This document shows positions 1-5,727 of a DNA stretch of 10,137 nt, one piece after another (the stretch's first letter is position 1; each line of letters starts with the position of its first letter). Origin of the DNA: DSAR01 sp034437315 (GTDB lineage Bacteria > Chloroflexota > Anaerolineae > B4-G1); NCBI GenBank assembly GCA_034437315.1, contig DAOTUC010000167.1, positions 1 through 10,137 on the forward strand. The letters run 5' to 3'. A program made the position numbers and the translations under genes. A model generated the notes under the pieces. It did not search any database. It had not been told where the DNA came from and saw only the letters and a program-made list of their open reading frames with translations.

Positions 1-5
1 ATCAT

Positions 6-102
6 AGACCCTAAAGGTTTTTGCGCTGGTTTTGATGGAAAAAGGTCATTGTTTAAGGCAAAAACGTTGTTTGCGCGGCCTTGAGCAAAACCTTTAGGGT
101 CT
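6..102. repeat. ~97-bp intergenic element bounded by 16-bp perfect inverted repeats
   Basis: The left arm agaccctaaaggtttt (6-21) and the right arm aaaacctttagggtct (87-102) are perfect reverse complements, separated by 65 nt that encode nothing visible. No target-site duplication flanks it and no transposase is present. It could be a MITE-like or REP-like extragenic repeat, or a long-range hairpin in a leader. It sits directly upstream of the toxin-antitoxin genes. Its size and layout match the element at 10037-10136, and the spacers share a weakly similar core. Arms of this type recur, as far as I recall, in Chloroflexota genomes, but that is memory and not something shown here. Confidence 0.75.
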
Positions 103-171
103 CGCCATGCGAAATCCCAGAGAACCGAAGTATCTTCTCAGTGCTCTGGCGAGATTCCGAGGAGGCAATTG

Positions 172-390
172 ATGGAAACTGTGTTGATGACCCTGCCCGC
201 TCATTTCGATGGCGACCGAATTCGTCTTGACGTGGAGGTCACGCTAAAACCTGATACGCGCCTGCTGGTGACGGTTCTGGATGAGATGGTGCCGGATGAG
301 GCATTCGTATGGCAGGCGATGAAACTGTCGGAAAGGGCGTTTGCCCGCGTGTGGGACAACGAAGAGGATGCCGTTTATGACAGCCTATGA
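172..390 (+). CDS. Small antitoxin of a type II toxin-antitoxin module
   Basis: This 72-residue protein is the probable antitoxin for the MazF/PemK-like RNase encoded immediately downstream. ATG 172 is preferred over the TTG at 169 because AGGAGG lies at 160-165 with a 6-nt spacer. The N-terminal half (residues 7-36, with 'LPAHFDGDRIRLD' and 'DTRLLVTV') resembles the small beta-strand-rich N-terminus of antitoxins that commonly precede MazF- or PIN-type toxins. The acidic C-terminus (residues 53-72, 'FARVWDNEEDAVYD') is the typical toxin-contacting tail, with a WDN-x-ED-x-VYD pattern. Its stop lies 14 nt inside the toxin gene, so translation is probably coupled. It carries no long DNA-binding domain that I can recognise, so autoregulation would rely on the short N-terminal domain. 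Assignment rests on size, position and C-terminal pattern; I cannot name the exact Pfam family with certainty. Confidence 0.8.
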   Translation: METVLMTLPAHFDGDRIRLDVEVTLKPDTRLLVTVLDEMVPDEAFVWQAMKLSERAFARVWDNEEDAVYDSL

Positions 391-715
391 TCAGGGTGAC
401 GTGCTGCTCGTCCCGTTCCCTTTCACCGACCAAAGTGGGTTAAAACAACGCCCGGCCATAGTGCTCAGTTGCCGCTCGTACAACCAGGCTCGCGATGATG
501 TGATCCTGGCCCCAGTTACGAGCCAGGTATCATCCGTTCCCGACGAGGTGACGCTTACCGATTGGTCAGGCGCCGGATTGATAAAGCCCAGCGTCGTCAA
601 GCCGCTCCTTTCCTCCTTCGAAGGTCGCCTGGTGCGGCGCAAGTTGGGTGCGCTGTCGGCGCCCGATTTGGCGCAGGTGCGCGCCCTCTTTGCCAGGATC
701 CTCGACTTGCCGTAA
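377..715 (+). CDS. MazF/PemK-family endoribonuclease toxin
   Basis: This 112-residue protein fits the usual length of MazF/PemK toxins, which cleave mRNA at short sequence motifs and stop growth when the antitoxin is lost. Visible signatures are the N-terminal 'GDVLLVPFPFTD' strand (residues 7-18), the 'KQRPAIVLS' segment with the expected catalytic Arg25, the 'VILAPVTSQ' segment holding Thr48/Ser49 of the active-site strand, and 'GLIKPSVVKP' (68-76) followed by 'KLGALSAPDL' (89-98), where MazF proteins have their final helix. ATG 377 is chosen because the family N-terminus begins there. The upstream in-frame ATG at 341 would add 12 residues lying inside the antitoxin gene. A GAAGAGG sequence at 361-367 can serve as its ribosome binding site. 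All key residues appear intact, so it is probably active. Family assignment is firm; cleavage specificity cannot be read from the sequence. Confidence 0.93.
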   Translation: MTAYDQGDVLLVPFPFTDQSGLKQRPAIVLSCRSYNQARDDVILAPVTSQVSSVPDEVTLTDWSGAGLIKPSVVKPLLSSFEGRLVRRKLGALSAPDLAQVRALFARILDLP

Positions 716-746
716 GCGTCATCCGTTTCAACCAGCTCCACGCCCG

Positions 747-778
747 ACCGATCCGCCGCCATCCCGGCGGATCGGTTT
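747..778 (+). terminator. Hairpin terminator after the toxin-antitoxin genes
   Basis: A perfect 12-bp GC-rich stem (747-758 with 765-776) closes a 6-nt loop, CCATCC, starting 31 nt after the toxin stop codon. The T-tract after it is short (TTT), so termination may be inefficient. Position and stem strength make it the natural end of the toxin-antitoxin transcript. Confidence 0.6.
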
Positions 779-804
779 CCACGCTGCGATTTCCAAGCCC
801 CCCT

Positions 805-1932
805 AGCAGCGGCGTGGCCCTCACCCAAGTGCCCGATTCCCGCTACGCCTGGACTGCGCCGGACTTGTTGCAGGGGCAAGGCGGCGTGATCACCATCACC
901 GGTGTACTCACCAAACCGCTGGCGGCGGGAACTATTCCCAACACCGTCACCCTGGCCGTCTCCGGCACAGTACAAACGGCTAACGCCGATTTGACGGTAG
1001 AGAACGTGGCCCCGGTAGCCGCCGCGGGCACCGACTAGCAGGTAAGCATAGATGAAGTTGTGACCCTGAACGGCAGCGGGACGGATGACAACGGCGACAC
1101 GTTCATCTACGGCTGGACGCAGACCGGCGGCGCGGCGGTGACGTTGAGCAGCGCCAGCGCGCCGGCCCCCACGTTCACCGCGCCGTCTACAGCGGGCGTG
1201 CTCACGTTCACGCTCACGGTCACCGATACCGGCAGCCTGACCGATACGGATGAAGTGGTGGTGACGGTAGAGGAAGCATACGTCCTGACCGTTGATAAAG
1301 CAGGCTCCGGCGAGGGTTCGGTGGTGGCAACAGTTGGCGATGGCACAGTGTTACTACCAGGCACGTTGCAAGATCTGCCATCCGGCAGCGTGGTCACGCT
1401 TACCGCGACCGCGGCTCCAACCTCAACCTTTATCAACTGGGGCGGCGACGTCGCCGGGACCGCCAAACTCATCACGATCACGATGGATGCCAACAAGTCG
1501 GTAACCGCCACCTTCTACGCTAACGCCGACCTGGCGGCGAGCCAACAGATCAGGGCGACGTTCAGTGGATACAAGATCATCATCGTGGCGCGCAACCTCG
1601 GCCCGCAGCCTGCGCCAGGCGCTGTCGTCTCCGATACCTTCCCCTCCAACCTGACCGACATCACGTGGACGTGCGAGGCGGCGGGCGGGGCGAGCTGTGC
1701 CGCCAGCGGCGCCGGGCAGGTGCTGACCGAGACGCTGATCAGCTTCCCGGCCGGCGGCGTGGTCACGTACACTGTCACCGCCAGCGAATCGAGTAATGAG
1801 ATTCAGTACAACACGGTGACCATCACCCCGCCTGAGGATATCTTCGACCCAAATCCGGACAACAACAGCGATAGCGCCCCGTTGAGCTACCGTCTCATCC
1901 TGCCCATCATCTACAAGAACGCCACTCCGTGA
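805..1932 (+). pseudogene. Truncated, interrupted DUF11/PKD surface protein
   Basis: One reading frame shows, in order: the C-terminal part of a DUF11-like domain (about 805-1002, 'YAWTAPDLLQGQGGVITITG'), a PKD/Ig-like domain (1003-1275, 'GWTQTGGAAVTLSS'), a divergent InlB/bacterial-repeat domain (1279-1518, 'FINWGGDVAG' to 'KSVTATF'), a DUF11 domain (1522-1880, 'VARNLGPQPAPGAVVSDTFP' to 'DPNPDNN') and a hydrophobic C-terminal tail, 'YRLILPIIYKN'. Such proteins are secreted, repeat-built cell-surface or extracellular proteins. There is no signal peptide or credible start: homology begins mid-domain just after the upstream terminator. A TAG at 1036-1038 breaks the PKD domain at 'AAAGTD-stop-QVSID', where Gln (CAG) would fit. 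The stretch 1060-1932 stays open for 290 codons from a GTG, but without a ribosome binding site. I read it as the decaying 3' end of a long gene. Expression of the 3' half as a shorter protein cannot be excluded. Confidence 0.8.
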
Positions 1933-1995
1933 CAGGTCGCAAGTAAAGAGGATGGGCAAGCGATAGGTCGTTATATCAGGTCAGCCTGAGTCACA

Positions 1996-2025
1996 GGGCC
2001 AGGTTTCTTTTCAGAAACTTGGCCC
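1996..2025 (+). terminator. Terminator-like hairpin after the DUF11/PKD pseudogene
   Basis: A 12-bp stem (1996-2007 with 2014-2025, containing one G-T pair) closes the loop TTTTCA and is followed by GCTTTAGTTTG, a broken T-rich tail. It lies 64 nt after the stop of the pseudogene on the same strand and was probably its terminator. The reverse strand has no T-tract. Confidence 0.6.
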
Positions 2026-2072
2026 GCTTTAGTTTGTCCGCTCACGCGCTTCGCGCTTTGTGTTTTCATTGG

Positions 2073-2171
2073 GTTGCGACCAAAGTGACACACATGGGCG
2101 ACATCCTGGAGAGCCTGAACGTCGAAAACCGCGTCCCGGCTATCGCTTGTTTCCAACGGCGTCGCAAGTGA
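2073..2171 (+). pseudogene. Relic of a LuxR/NarL-type helix-turn-helix C-terminus
   Basis: In one frame these bases translate to a peptide containing 'VATKVTHMGDILESLNVENR' followed by 'VPAIACFQRRRK' and a stop (TGA 2169-2171). This tracks the last two helices of LuxR/NarL response regulators, where the family pattern is TVK-T-H-xxx-IL-xx-L-x-V-x-NR-xx-A-xx-A-L-RR-G. The usual 'TVKTH' reads 'TKVTH', and the end 'ALRRGL' reads 'CFQRRRK', as expected of a degraded copy. Nothing upstream in this frame resembles the receiver domain or the first HTH helices, and a terminator hairpin lies just before it. I infer the tail of a deleted regulator gene. The match is short, so chance similarity is possible. 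Confidence 0.5.
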
Positions 2172-2200
2172 AACGACCGCCGGAGCGCTGCCCCTGGGAT

Positions 2201-2229
2201 TTGTCCCGCGCGCGAATCTGTGCTACACT
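2201..2229 (+). promoter_or_regulatory. Putative sigma-70-type promoter of the AAA-ATPase gene
   Basis: TTGTCC (2201-2206, four of six consensus bases) and TACACT (2224-2229, four of six) are separated by an optimal 17 bp. TGTG precedes the -10 box as in extended -10 promoters. Transcription would start near 2236, just ahead of the ribosome binding site GGGAGGTGGAG (2237-2247), giving a very short leader. Confidence 0.5.
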
Positions 2230-2248
2230 CGTTCTCGGGAGGTGGAGT

Positions 2249-3820
2249 ATGCAGAAACTACCGATTGGCATTTCGTCCTTCGAGGTGATGCGCACGCGCG
2301 GCTTCGTCTACGTGGACAAGACCGAAGGCATCCACCAGCTCGTCACGGAGGGTATCTATTACTTTCTGGCGCGACCGAGGCGTTTTGGCAAGAGCCTGCT
2401 CGTTTCCACGCTGCGCTGCCTGTTCGAGGGCAAGCGGGAGTTGTTCGAGGGGCTGTGGATCGCGGAAGGGGGCCGCTGGGAGTGGACGCCCCATCCGGTG
2501 GTGGTGATTGACTTTAATCAAATGAGCCTGGATACGCCCGAGAACCTGAAACTGAGCCTAAAGAGGGAATTGGATACGATTGGGCGCGTGTCTCAGCTAG
2601 AGTTGGAAGAACCGTTACTGGAAGGGCGTTTCAAGGAACTCGTGCTGGCGCTGTATCAAAAGACGCAGCGCTCGGTGGTGGTGTTGATCGACGAATATGA
2701 CAAGCCGTTGATCGAGCACCTGGGCCAGGGGCCGGCTGGGATGGACGTGGCGCGGGCGAATCGCGACATCCTGCGCGCTTTCTTTGGCGTCCTGAAAGGG
2801 GCCGATGTGACGGACGTGACACGCTTTGTCCTGCTGACGGGCGTCTCGCGCTTTAGCCGTGTCTCGGTCTTTTCCGCGTTGAATAACCTGTATGACATCA
2901 CGATGAGCACGCAGTATGCCGCACTGTTGGGCTACACGCAGGCCGAGTTGGCGGACTGTTTCCAGGCCCACATTGAGCATATGGCGACCGAAACCGGACG
3001 GACGCCAGATCAGGTCGTGGACGCATTGGCGCGCTACTATGACGGCTATCGCTTTTCCAGCCGGAATATCAGGGTCTACAATCCCTTCTCGACGCTTTAT
3101 GCGCTCAGAGAGATGGCGTTGGGCAGCTACTGGTTCGAGACCGGCACGCCAACGTTTCTCGTCAATTTGCTACGCGAACAGCGGTACGCCTTGCCCGAGT
3201 TGGAGGGGTTGCAAACTGACCCATCGGTCTTTGGCGCTTTCGATCTGGAGCGTCTTTCGCCTGAGGCGTTGCTTTTCCAGACGGGTTACCTGACGATTAC
3301 CCAGGTAGAGGAGTATATTTATACGCTTGGTTATCCTAACCAGGAGGTCAAGAGCTCGTTTTCCAAATCGCTGTTGTTGATGACTCAGGGAGTCGCGCCG
3401 ACCGTTAATTCCCACGTCCTGCAGCTCGCGCAACACCTGCAAGCAGGCGACCTGGAAGCGTTCTTCATCGCGATGACGGCCATCTTTGCCTCGATTCCCT
3501 ACGACATCGAGACGAAACGGGATGAAGCCTATTTCCACACCCTCTTTTACTTGATGATGTCCGCCACCGGCGGCGCGGCGCACAGCAGTGTGTTGACCAG
3601 TCGCGGGCGGATTGACGTGCTGATGTCCCTGCCGGAGCACATCTACATCTTCGAATTCAAGTGCGACCAGAGCGCGGCGGCGGCGCTGGCGCAAATTCGG
3701 GAACAGGGCTACGCTGAGCCGTATCGCGGGCAGGGTAAGCCGGTCACGCTGGTGGGCGTCAATTTCAGCACCGAACAGCGCAACGTGGCGGAATGGGCCG
3801 CCGAGCCGGACGCGGCCTGA
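2249..3820 (+). CDS. AAA-ATPase_like protein with C-terminal PD-(D/E)XK nuclease-like domain
   Basis: This 523-residue protein belongs to the large, poorly understood family pairing PF09820 (AAA-ATPase_like) with PF08011 (PDDEXK_9). The N-terminus 'LPIGISSFEVMRTRGFVYVD' is the family hallmark. The P-loop is 'RPRRFGKSL' (residues 42-50), the Walker B strand is 'VVVLIDEYDKP' (143-153), and a sensor-like segment 'FVLLTGVSRFS' lies at 193-203. The C-terminal nuclease fold shows Asp456 in 'GRIDVLM' and Glu469-x-Lys471 in 'IFEFK', the expected D...ExK metal site, so both activities look intact. ATG 2249 is chosen because family homology starts there and GGGAGGTGGAG lies just upstream; the frame is open back to 2060 without homology. 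It stands alone with its own promoter. Family members occur in many copies in Chloroflexota and Bacteroidota genomes. A nucleic-acid or defence/mobile role is often suspected, but no function is established. The sequence shows no fused toxin or transposase domain. Confidence 0.92.
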   Translation: MQKLPIGISSFEVMRTRGFVYVDKTEGIHQLVTEGIYYFLARPRRFGKSLLVSTLRCLFEGKRELFEGLWIAEGGRWEWTPHPVVVIDFNQMSLDTPENLKLSLKRELDTIGRVSQLELEEPLLEGRFKELVLALYQKTQRSVVVLIDEYDKPLIEHLGQGPAGMDVARANRDILRAFFGVLKGADVTDVTRFVLLTGVSRFSRVSVFSALNNLYDITMSTQYAALLGYTQAELADCFQAHIEHMATETGRTPDQVVDALARYYDGYRFSSRNIRVYNPFSTLYALREMALGSYWFETGTPTFLVNLLREQRYALPELEGLQTDPSVFGAFDLERLSPEALLFQTGYLTITQVEEYIYTLGYPNQEVKSSFSKSLLLMTQGVAPTVNSHVLQLAQHLQAGDLEAFFIAMTAIFASIPYDIETKRDEAYFHTLFYLMMSATGGAAHSSVLTSRGRIDVLMSLPEHIYIFEFKCDQSAAAALAQIREQGYAEPYRGQGKPVTLVGVNFSTEQRNVAEWAAEPDAA

Positions 3821-3830
3821 TCTGAGCGCA

Positions 3831-3836
3831 TATAAT
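3831..3836 (+). promoter_or_regulatory. Orphan consensus -10 box (TATAAT)
   Basis: A perfect TATAAT lies 10 nt after the AAA-ATPase stop codon, followed by a GGGGGAG sequence (3841-3846 region) and an ATG at 3858 that opens only 16 codons (stop at 3906-3908). I see no -35 element at the right distance. It may be a remnant promoter whose gene has been lost, or chance in an AT-richer spacer. Confidence 0.25.
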
Positions 3837-3876
3837 TGTTGGGGGAGAACCAACTTGATGGCCTCGCCGCTGCCGC

Positions 3877-3905
3877 GCGGAGCGTTGAAACTTGAAACGC
3901 TGCGC
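3877..3905. repeat. Imperfect hairpin downstream of the AAA-ATPase gene
   Basis: AGCGTT (3881-3886) pairs with AACGCT (3896-3901), and beyond a G-G mismatch GCG (3877-3879) pairs with CGC (3903-3905). It lies 57 nt after the AAA-ATPase stop and has no T-tract, so it is at best a weak, factor-aided 3' end structure. Confidence 0.3.
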
Positions 3906-3949
3906 TGACACTCGAAACCTCTTGGAAACAGGTTGGAATGCCGCTTTTT

Positions 3950-3967
3950 AGTGCGTTTTAACGCACT
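3950..3967. repeat. Perfect 18-bp palindrome in the convergent intergenic region
   Basis: AGTGCGTTTTAACGCACT is perfectly self-complementary, preceded by TTTTT and followed by TTT. It lies in the roughly 250-bp junction where the AAA-ATPase gene (+) and the GNAT gene (-) converge. It may act as a transcription terminator hairpin or as a dimeric protein site. Neither side has the classic stem-plus-T-tract order, apart from the short TTT on the + strand. Confidence 0.5.
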
Positions 3968-3979
3968 TTGGGGGCATTA

Positions 3980-4001
3980 GCCGGTGATTTCAATCATCGG
4001 C
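3980..4001 (-). terminator. Possible 3' hairpin of the tldE-tldD-GNAT transcript
   Basis: GCCGGTGATT (3980-3989) pairs with AATCATCGGC (3992-4001), ten pairs with one G-T, around a very tight TC centre, so the real loop is about 4 nt. It lies about 73 nt beyond the GNAT stop codon on the - strand. No T-tract follows on that strand, so it is only a candidate for ending or protecting the transcript. Confidence 0.35.
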
Positions 4002-4073
4002 ATAGCGGCAGAAAACGTGACTCCTCCAAGTTTTGTATACGCCCCAACCAACCTGGTCGAACACGTCGTTATT

Positions 4074-5261
4074 TCAGGTCGTCGTCTTCTTTCTCGCTTC
4101 GTTTATCAGGGCGCGCCACGCCGGCGTCTGGCGCAGATTTGCCAGTGGGTCGTCCTCCGCCGCGCGGGTCCAATCCCGCCATCCATCGTCGAGCGCCCGG
4201 TACAGGCGCTCGAAAGCGGCCTCATTTTCTCCCAACTGCGCCCAGGCGCAAGCGGCCCGGTAGTGAAGCCACCCATCCGGCAGATCGGGGTAGATGTCGG
4301 AATTGAGAAAATCGTCCGTTTGCTGTTCCTGCATAACGAGCGCCTGCTCGTAATAGGTCGTCGCCTCTTCGTACTGCGCCCATTGGAAGCAGAAATTCGT
4401 CTTGACCAGCAAATTGTCGAATTGGTTGTACCAGGCGTGGTAGACCGGGTGTTCAACCGTCTGCACGAACCCGACCTTGCGGGCGGTCGCGGCCGAGGCC
4501 AGATTGTTGCTCCAGCAGTGCCAACCGATCTGCTCCGCGCCTCGTGAAAGGCAGTGGTCCACAGCGGCGGCTGTCGTCAGGGTCGCGAGGCCCTGTCTCC
4601 GGTGGTTCTCGTCGGTGTGGATGCCGATCTCATACGCCTTGCCCTTTTCAGCGACGTAATCGCCGATGCACCAACTGGCGATCACGTCGCCGTGGAGCAG
4701 GCAAAAGCCCACACCGCGAGCCTCGAAATTCTCGATCGACTGCCAAGAGTTCGTCACCCAGCGCTGGATATGATTTATATTCTTCAGCTCTGTCCGGGCC
4801 AGGAACTCCCCGTCCACGCGCACCATATCGAAACCCTCCGGGATGCGCGCGCGCCAGTCGGCGATGGTCAACTGCTCCAGGGCGAAATGTTTGCGCCGGT
4901 GCTTTAACGCGCCGATTCCGCTCAGGATGACGTCCAGCGCCTCCTCCCAAACATCCGGCGCATAGTTCAGCGTGAAATCGACCAGGTGGGGGATCGCTCG
5001 CGCCTCCGGATAAATCGCCTCCAAAATCCAGGCGTTCAGCGCCCGATTGAACCCGTCGTCGTCGTCGCTCCCGCCCAGGTAAAACCCACCCTCGACCTGA
5101 TCCCAGACGAAAGCGGCCTGTGGATCGTCGACGTCGTTCACCGCGACCCGTGCGGGTGAGTTTCCCTCCAGGGCGGAGAAGATGGCCAGGTGATAGCACA
5201 GGTCCCGGAAAAGGGGGCGCGCTATCCCGTATTGGGATGCTTCAAGTTGGTAGATCGTCAT
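4074..5261 (-). CDS. GNAT acetyltransferase (ZmaR-like, PF12746 type) fused to a TPR-like tail
   Basis: This 395-residue protein starts at ATG 5261; a TTG at 5279 would add six residues inside the upstream gene. The N-terminal part (1-120), with 'SALEGNSPARVAVNDVDDPQ' and 'AAFVWDQ', resembles the N-terminal half of the GNAT_acetyltran family that includes the zwittermicin A resistance protein ZmaR. The GNAT core (about 175-266) contains 'EIGIHTDENHRRQGLATLTT' (211-230), whose R-x-x-G-x-A motif binds acetyl-CoA, and 'NNLASAATARKVGF', the usual last GNAT helix and strand. Residues 285-385 form a helical TPR-like region ('WAQYEEATTYYEQAL', 'RAACAWAQLGENEAAFERLY') ending in 'DDPLANLRQTPAWRALI', the typical TPR-terminal DPL-xx-LR motif. 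It would transfer acetyl from acetyl-CoA to an amine; the substrate is unknown. It follows the zinc-ribbon gene by 7 nt without a clear ribosome binding site, suggesting coupled translation. The GNAT call is firm; the ZmaR-like subfamily is likely. Confidence 0.87.
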   Translation of the reverse strand: MTIYQLEASQYGIARPLFRDLCYHLAIFSALEGNSPARVAVNDVDDPQAAFVWDQVEGGFYLGGSDDDDGFNRALNAWILEAIYPEARAIPHLVDFTLNYAPDVWEEALDVILSGIGALKHRRKHFALEQLTIADWRARIPEGFDMVRVDGEFLARTELKNINHIQRWVTNSWQSIENFEARGVGFCLLHGDVIASWCIGDYVAEKGKAYEIGIHTDENHRRQGLATLTTAAAVDHCLSRGAEQIGWHCWSNNLASAATARKVGFVQTVEHPVYHAWYNQFDNLLVKTNFCFQWAQYEEATTYYEQALVMQEQQTDDFLNSDIYPDLPDGWLHYRAACAWAQLGENEAAFERLYRALDDGWRDWTRAAEDDPLANLRQTPAWRALINEARKKTTT

Positions 5262-5268
5262 AAAATCA

Positions 5269-5709
5269 TCACAAGTCAAGCGGTGAATCGAGCGGATTGG
5301 CGTCCGCTCCCTCCGTCGTCACGGTGAGAACGGGGGTGGGAGAAGGAATCGCTTCCGGCGTGGGCTGATCTGTCCCTGGCGGGGCCGTTTCGTCCGCCCC
5401 AGGCGTCGCGCTCGGTTGATCCAGCCCGTCCAACCACGAGGGGGGCGTGGGGGTGTCCGTGGGGCGAGAGTCCAGGATCGGGCCAAGGCGGAGTAGAGAC
5501 GTGCGGGCGCCCAGGAAGTAGGAGGAAAGCGTGCAGAAGGCGCACACCAGGCTCCAGATGGAGAACATGATGACGATAGAGCGCAGGAGGGATGGCGGGA
5601 TCGAAAAAGCGGGAGCCGCCGAGGGCTGTTTCGTCAACCTGACGCCGCAGTATGGGCATAGCAGCGCGTCGTCTGGAATCGCGCGACGACAACTTGGACA
5701 ATTTGTCAT
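5269..5709 (-). CDS. Zinc-ribbon, single-pass membrane protein with Pro/Thr-rich tail
   Basis: This 146-residue protein begins with a four-cysteine zinc ribbon: Cys4-x2-Cys7 ('CPSC') and Cys18-x2-Cys21 ('CPYC'), linked by 'RRAIPDDALL'. A hydrophobic segment at about residues 41-67 ('LLRSIVIMFSIWSLVCAF') should cross the membrane once. The remainder (81-146) is low-complexity, rich in Pro, Thr, Ser, Asp and Glu ('PTDTPTPP', 'SPTPVLTV'), probably disordered and outside the cell if the zinc ribbon faces the cytoplasm. The start at 5709 lies 18 nt from the tldD stop with only a weak AAAGGGA upstream, so it likely depends on transcription from tldE-tldD. No catalytic motif is seen. Zinc-ribbon plus membrane-helix proteins are common in Gram-positive-like and Chloroflexota genomes and mostly lack known roles. 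The function is unassigned; the architecture is clear. Confidence 0.82.
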   Translation of the reverse strand: MTNCPSCRRAIPDDALLCPYCGVRLTKQPSAAPAFSIPPSLLRSIVIMFSIWSLVCAFCTLSSYFLGARTSLLRLGPILDSRPTDTPTPPSWLDGLDQPSATPGADETAPPGTDQPTPEAIPSPTPVLTVTTEGADANPLDSPLDL

Positions 5710-5727
5710 GAAGGAAAATGTATCCCT

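Larger units (their letters stand above)
1933..2248. other. 316-bp gene-free spacer with terminator, regulator relic and promoter
   Basis: This spacer between the DUF11/PKD pseudogene and the AAA-ATPase gene holds the hairpin at 1996-2025, the LuxR-type relic at 2073-2171 and the promoter at 2201-2229. A 9-bp direct repeat, gtcgcaagt, occurs at 1937-1945 and 2161-2169, near both ends of the spacer. It is too short to call a target-site duplication. No intact gene is seen on either strand. Confidence 0.6.

Noticed and set aside
391..975. A 194-codon - strand frame across the toxin and the adhesin remnant
   Set aside because: It runs antisense to the clear MazF frame and crosses a terminator hairpin; the composition is typical of a shadow.
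1971..2156. A 61-codon - strand frame in the spacer before the AAA-ATPase gene
   Set aside because: No ribosome binding site or known pattern is visible; the LuxR-type match on the + strand explains the coding-like composition better.
3858..3908. A 16-codon frame after the orphan TATAAT, with GGGGGAG upstream
   Set aside because: It is too short to support as a gene from sequence alone, and the spacing to the purine run is long (about 11 nt). It is mentioned only as part of the convergent junction.
3984..4547. A 187-codon open frame on the + strand over the end of the GNAT gene
   Set aside because: It overlaps the conserved GNAT/TPR coding frame on the other strand, has no recognisable domain and begins inside a hairpin.
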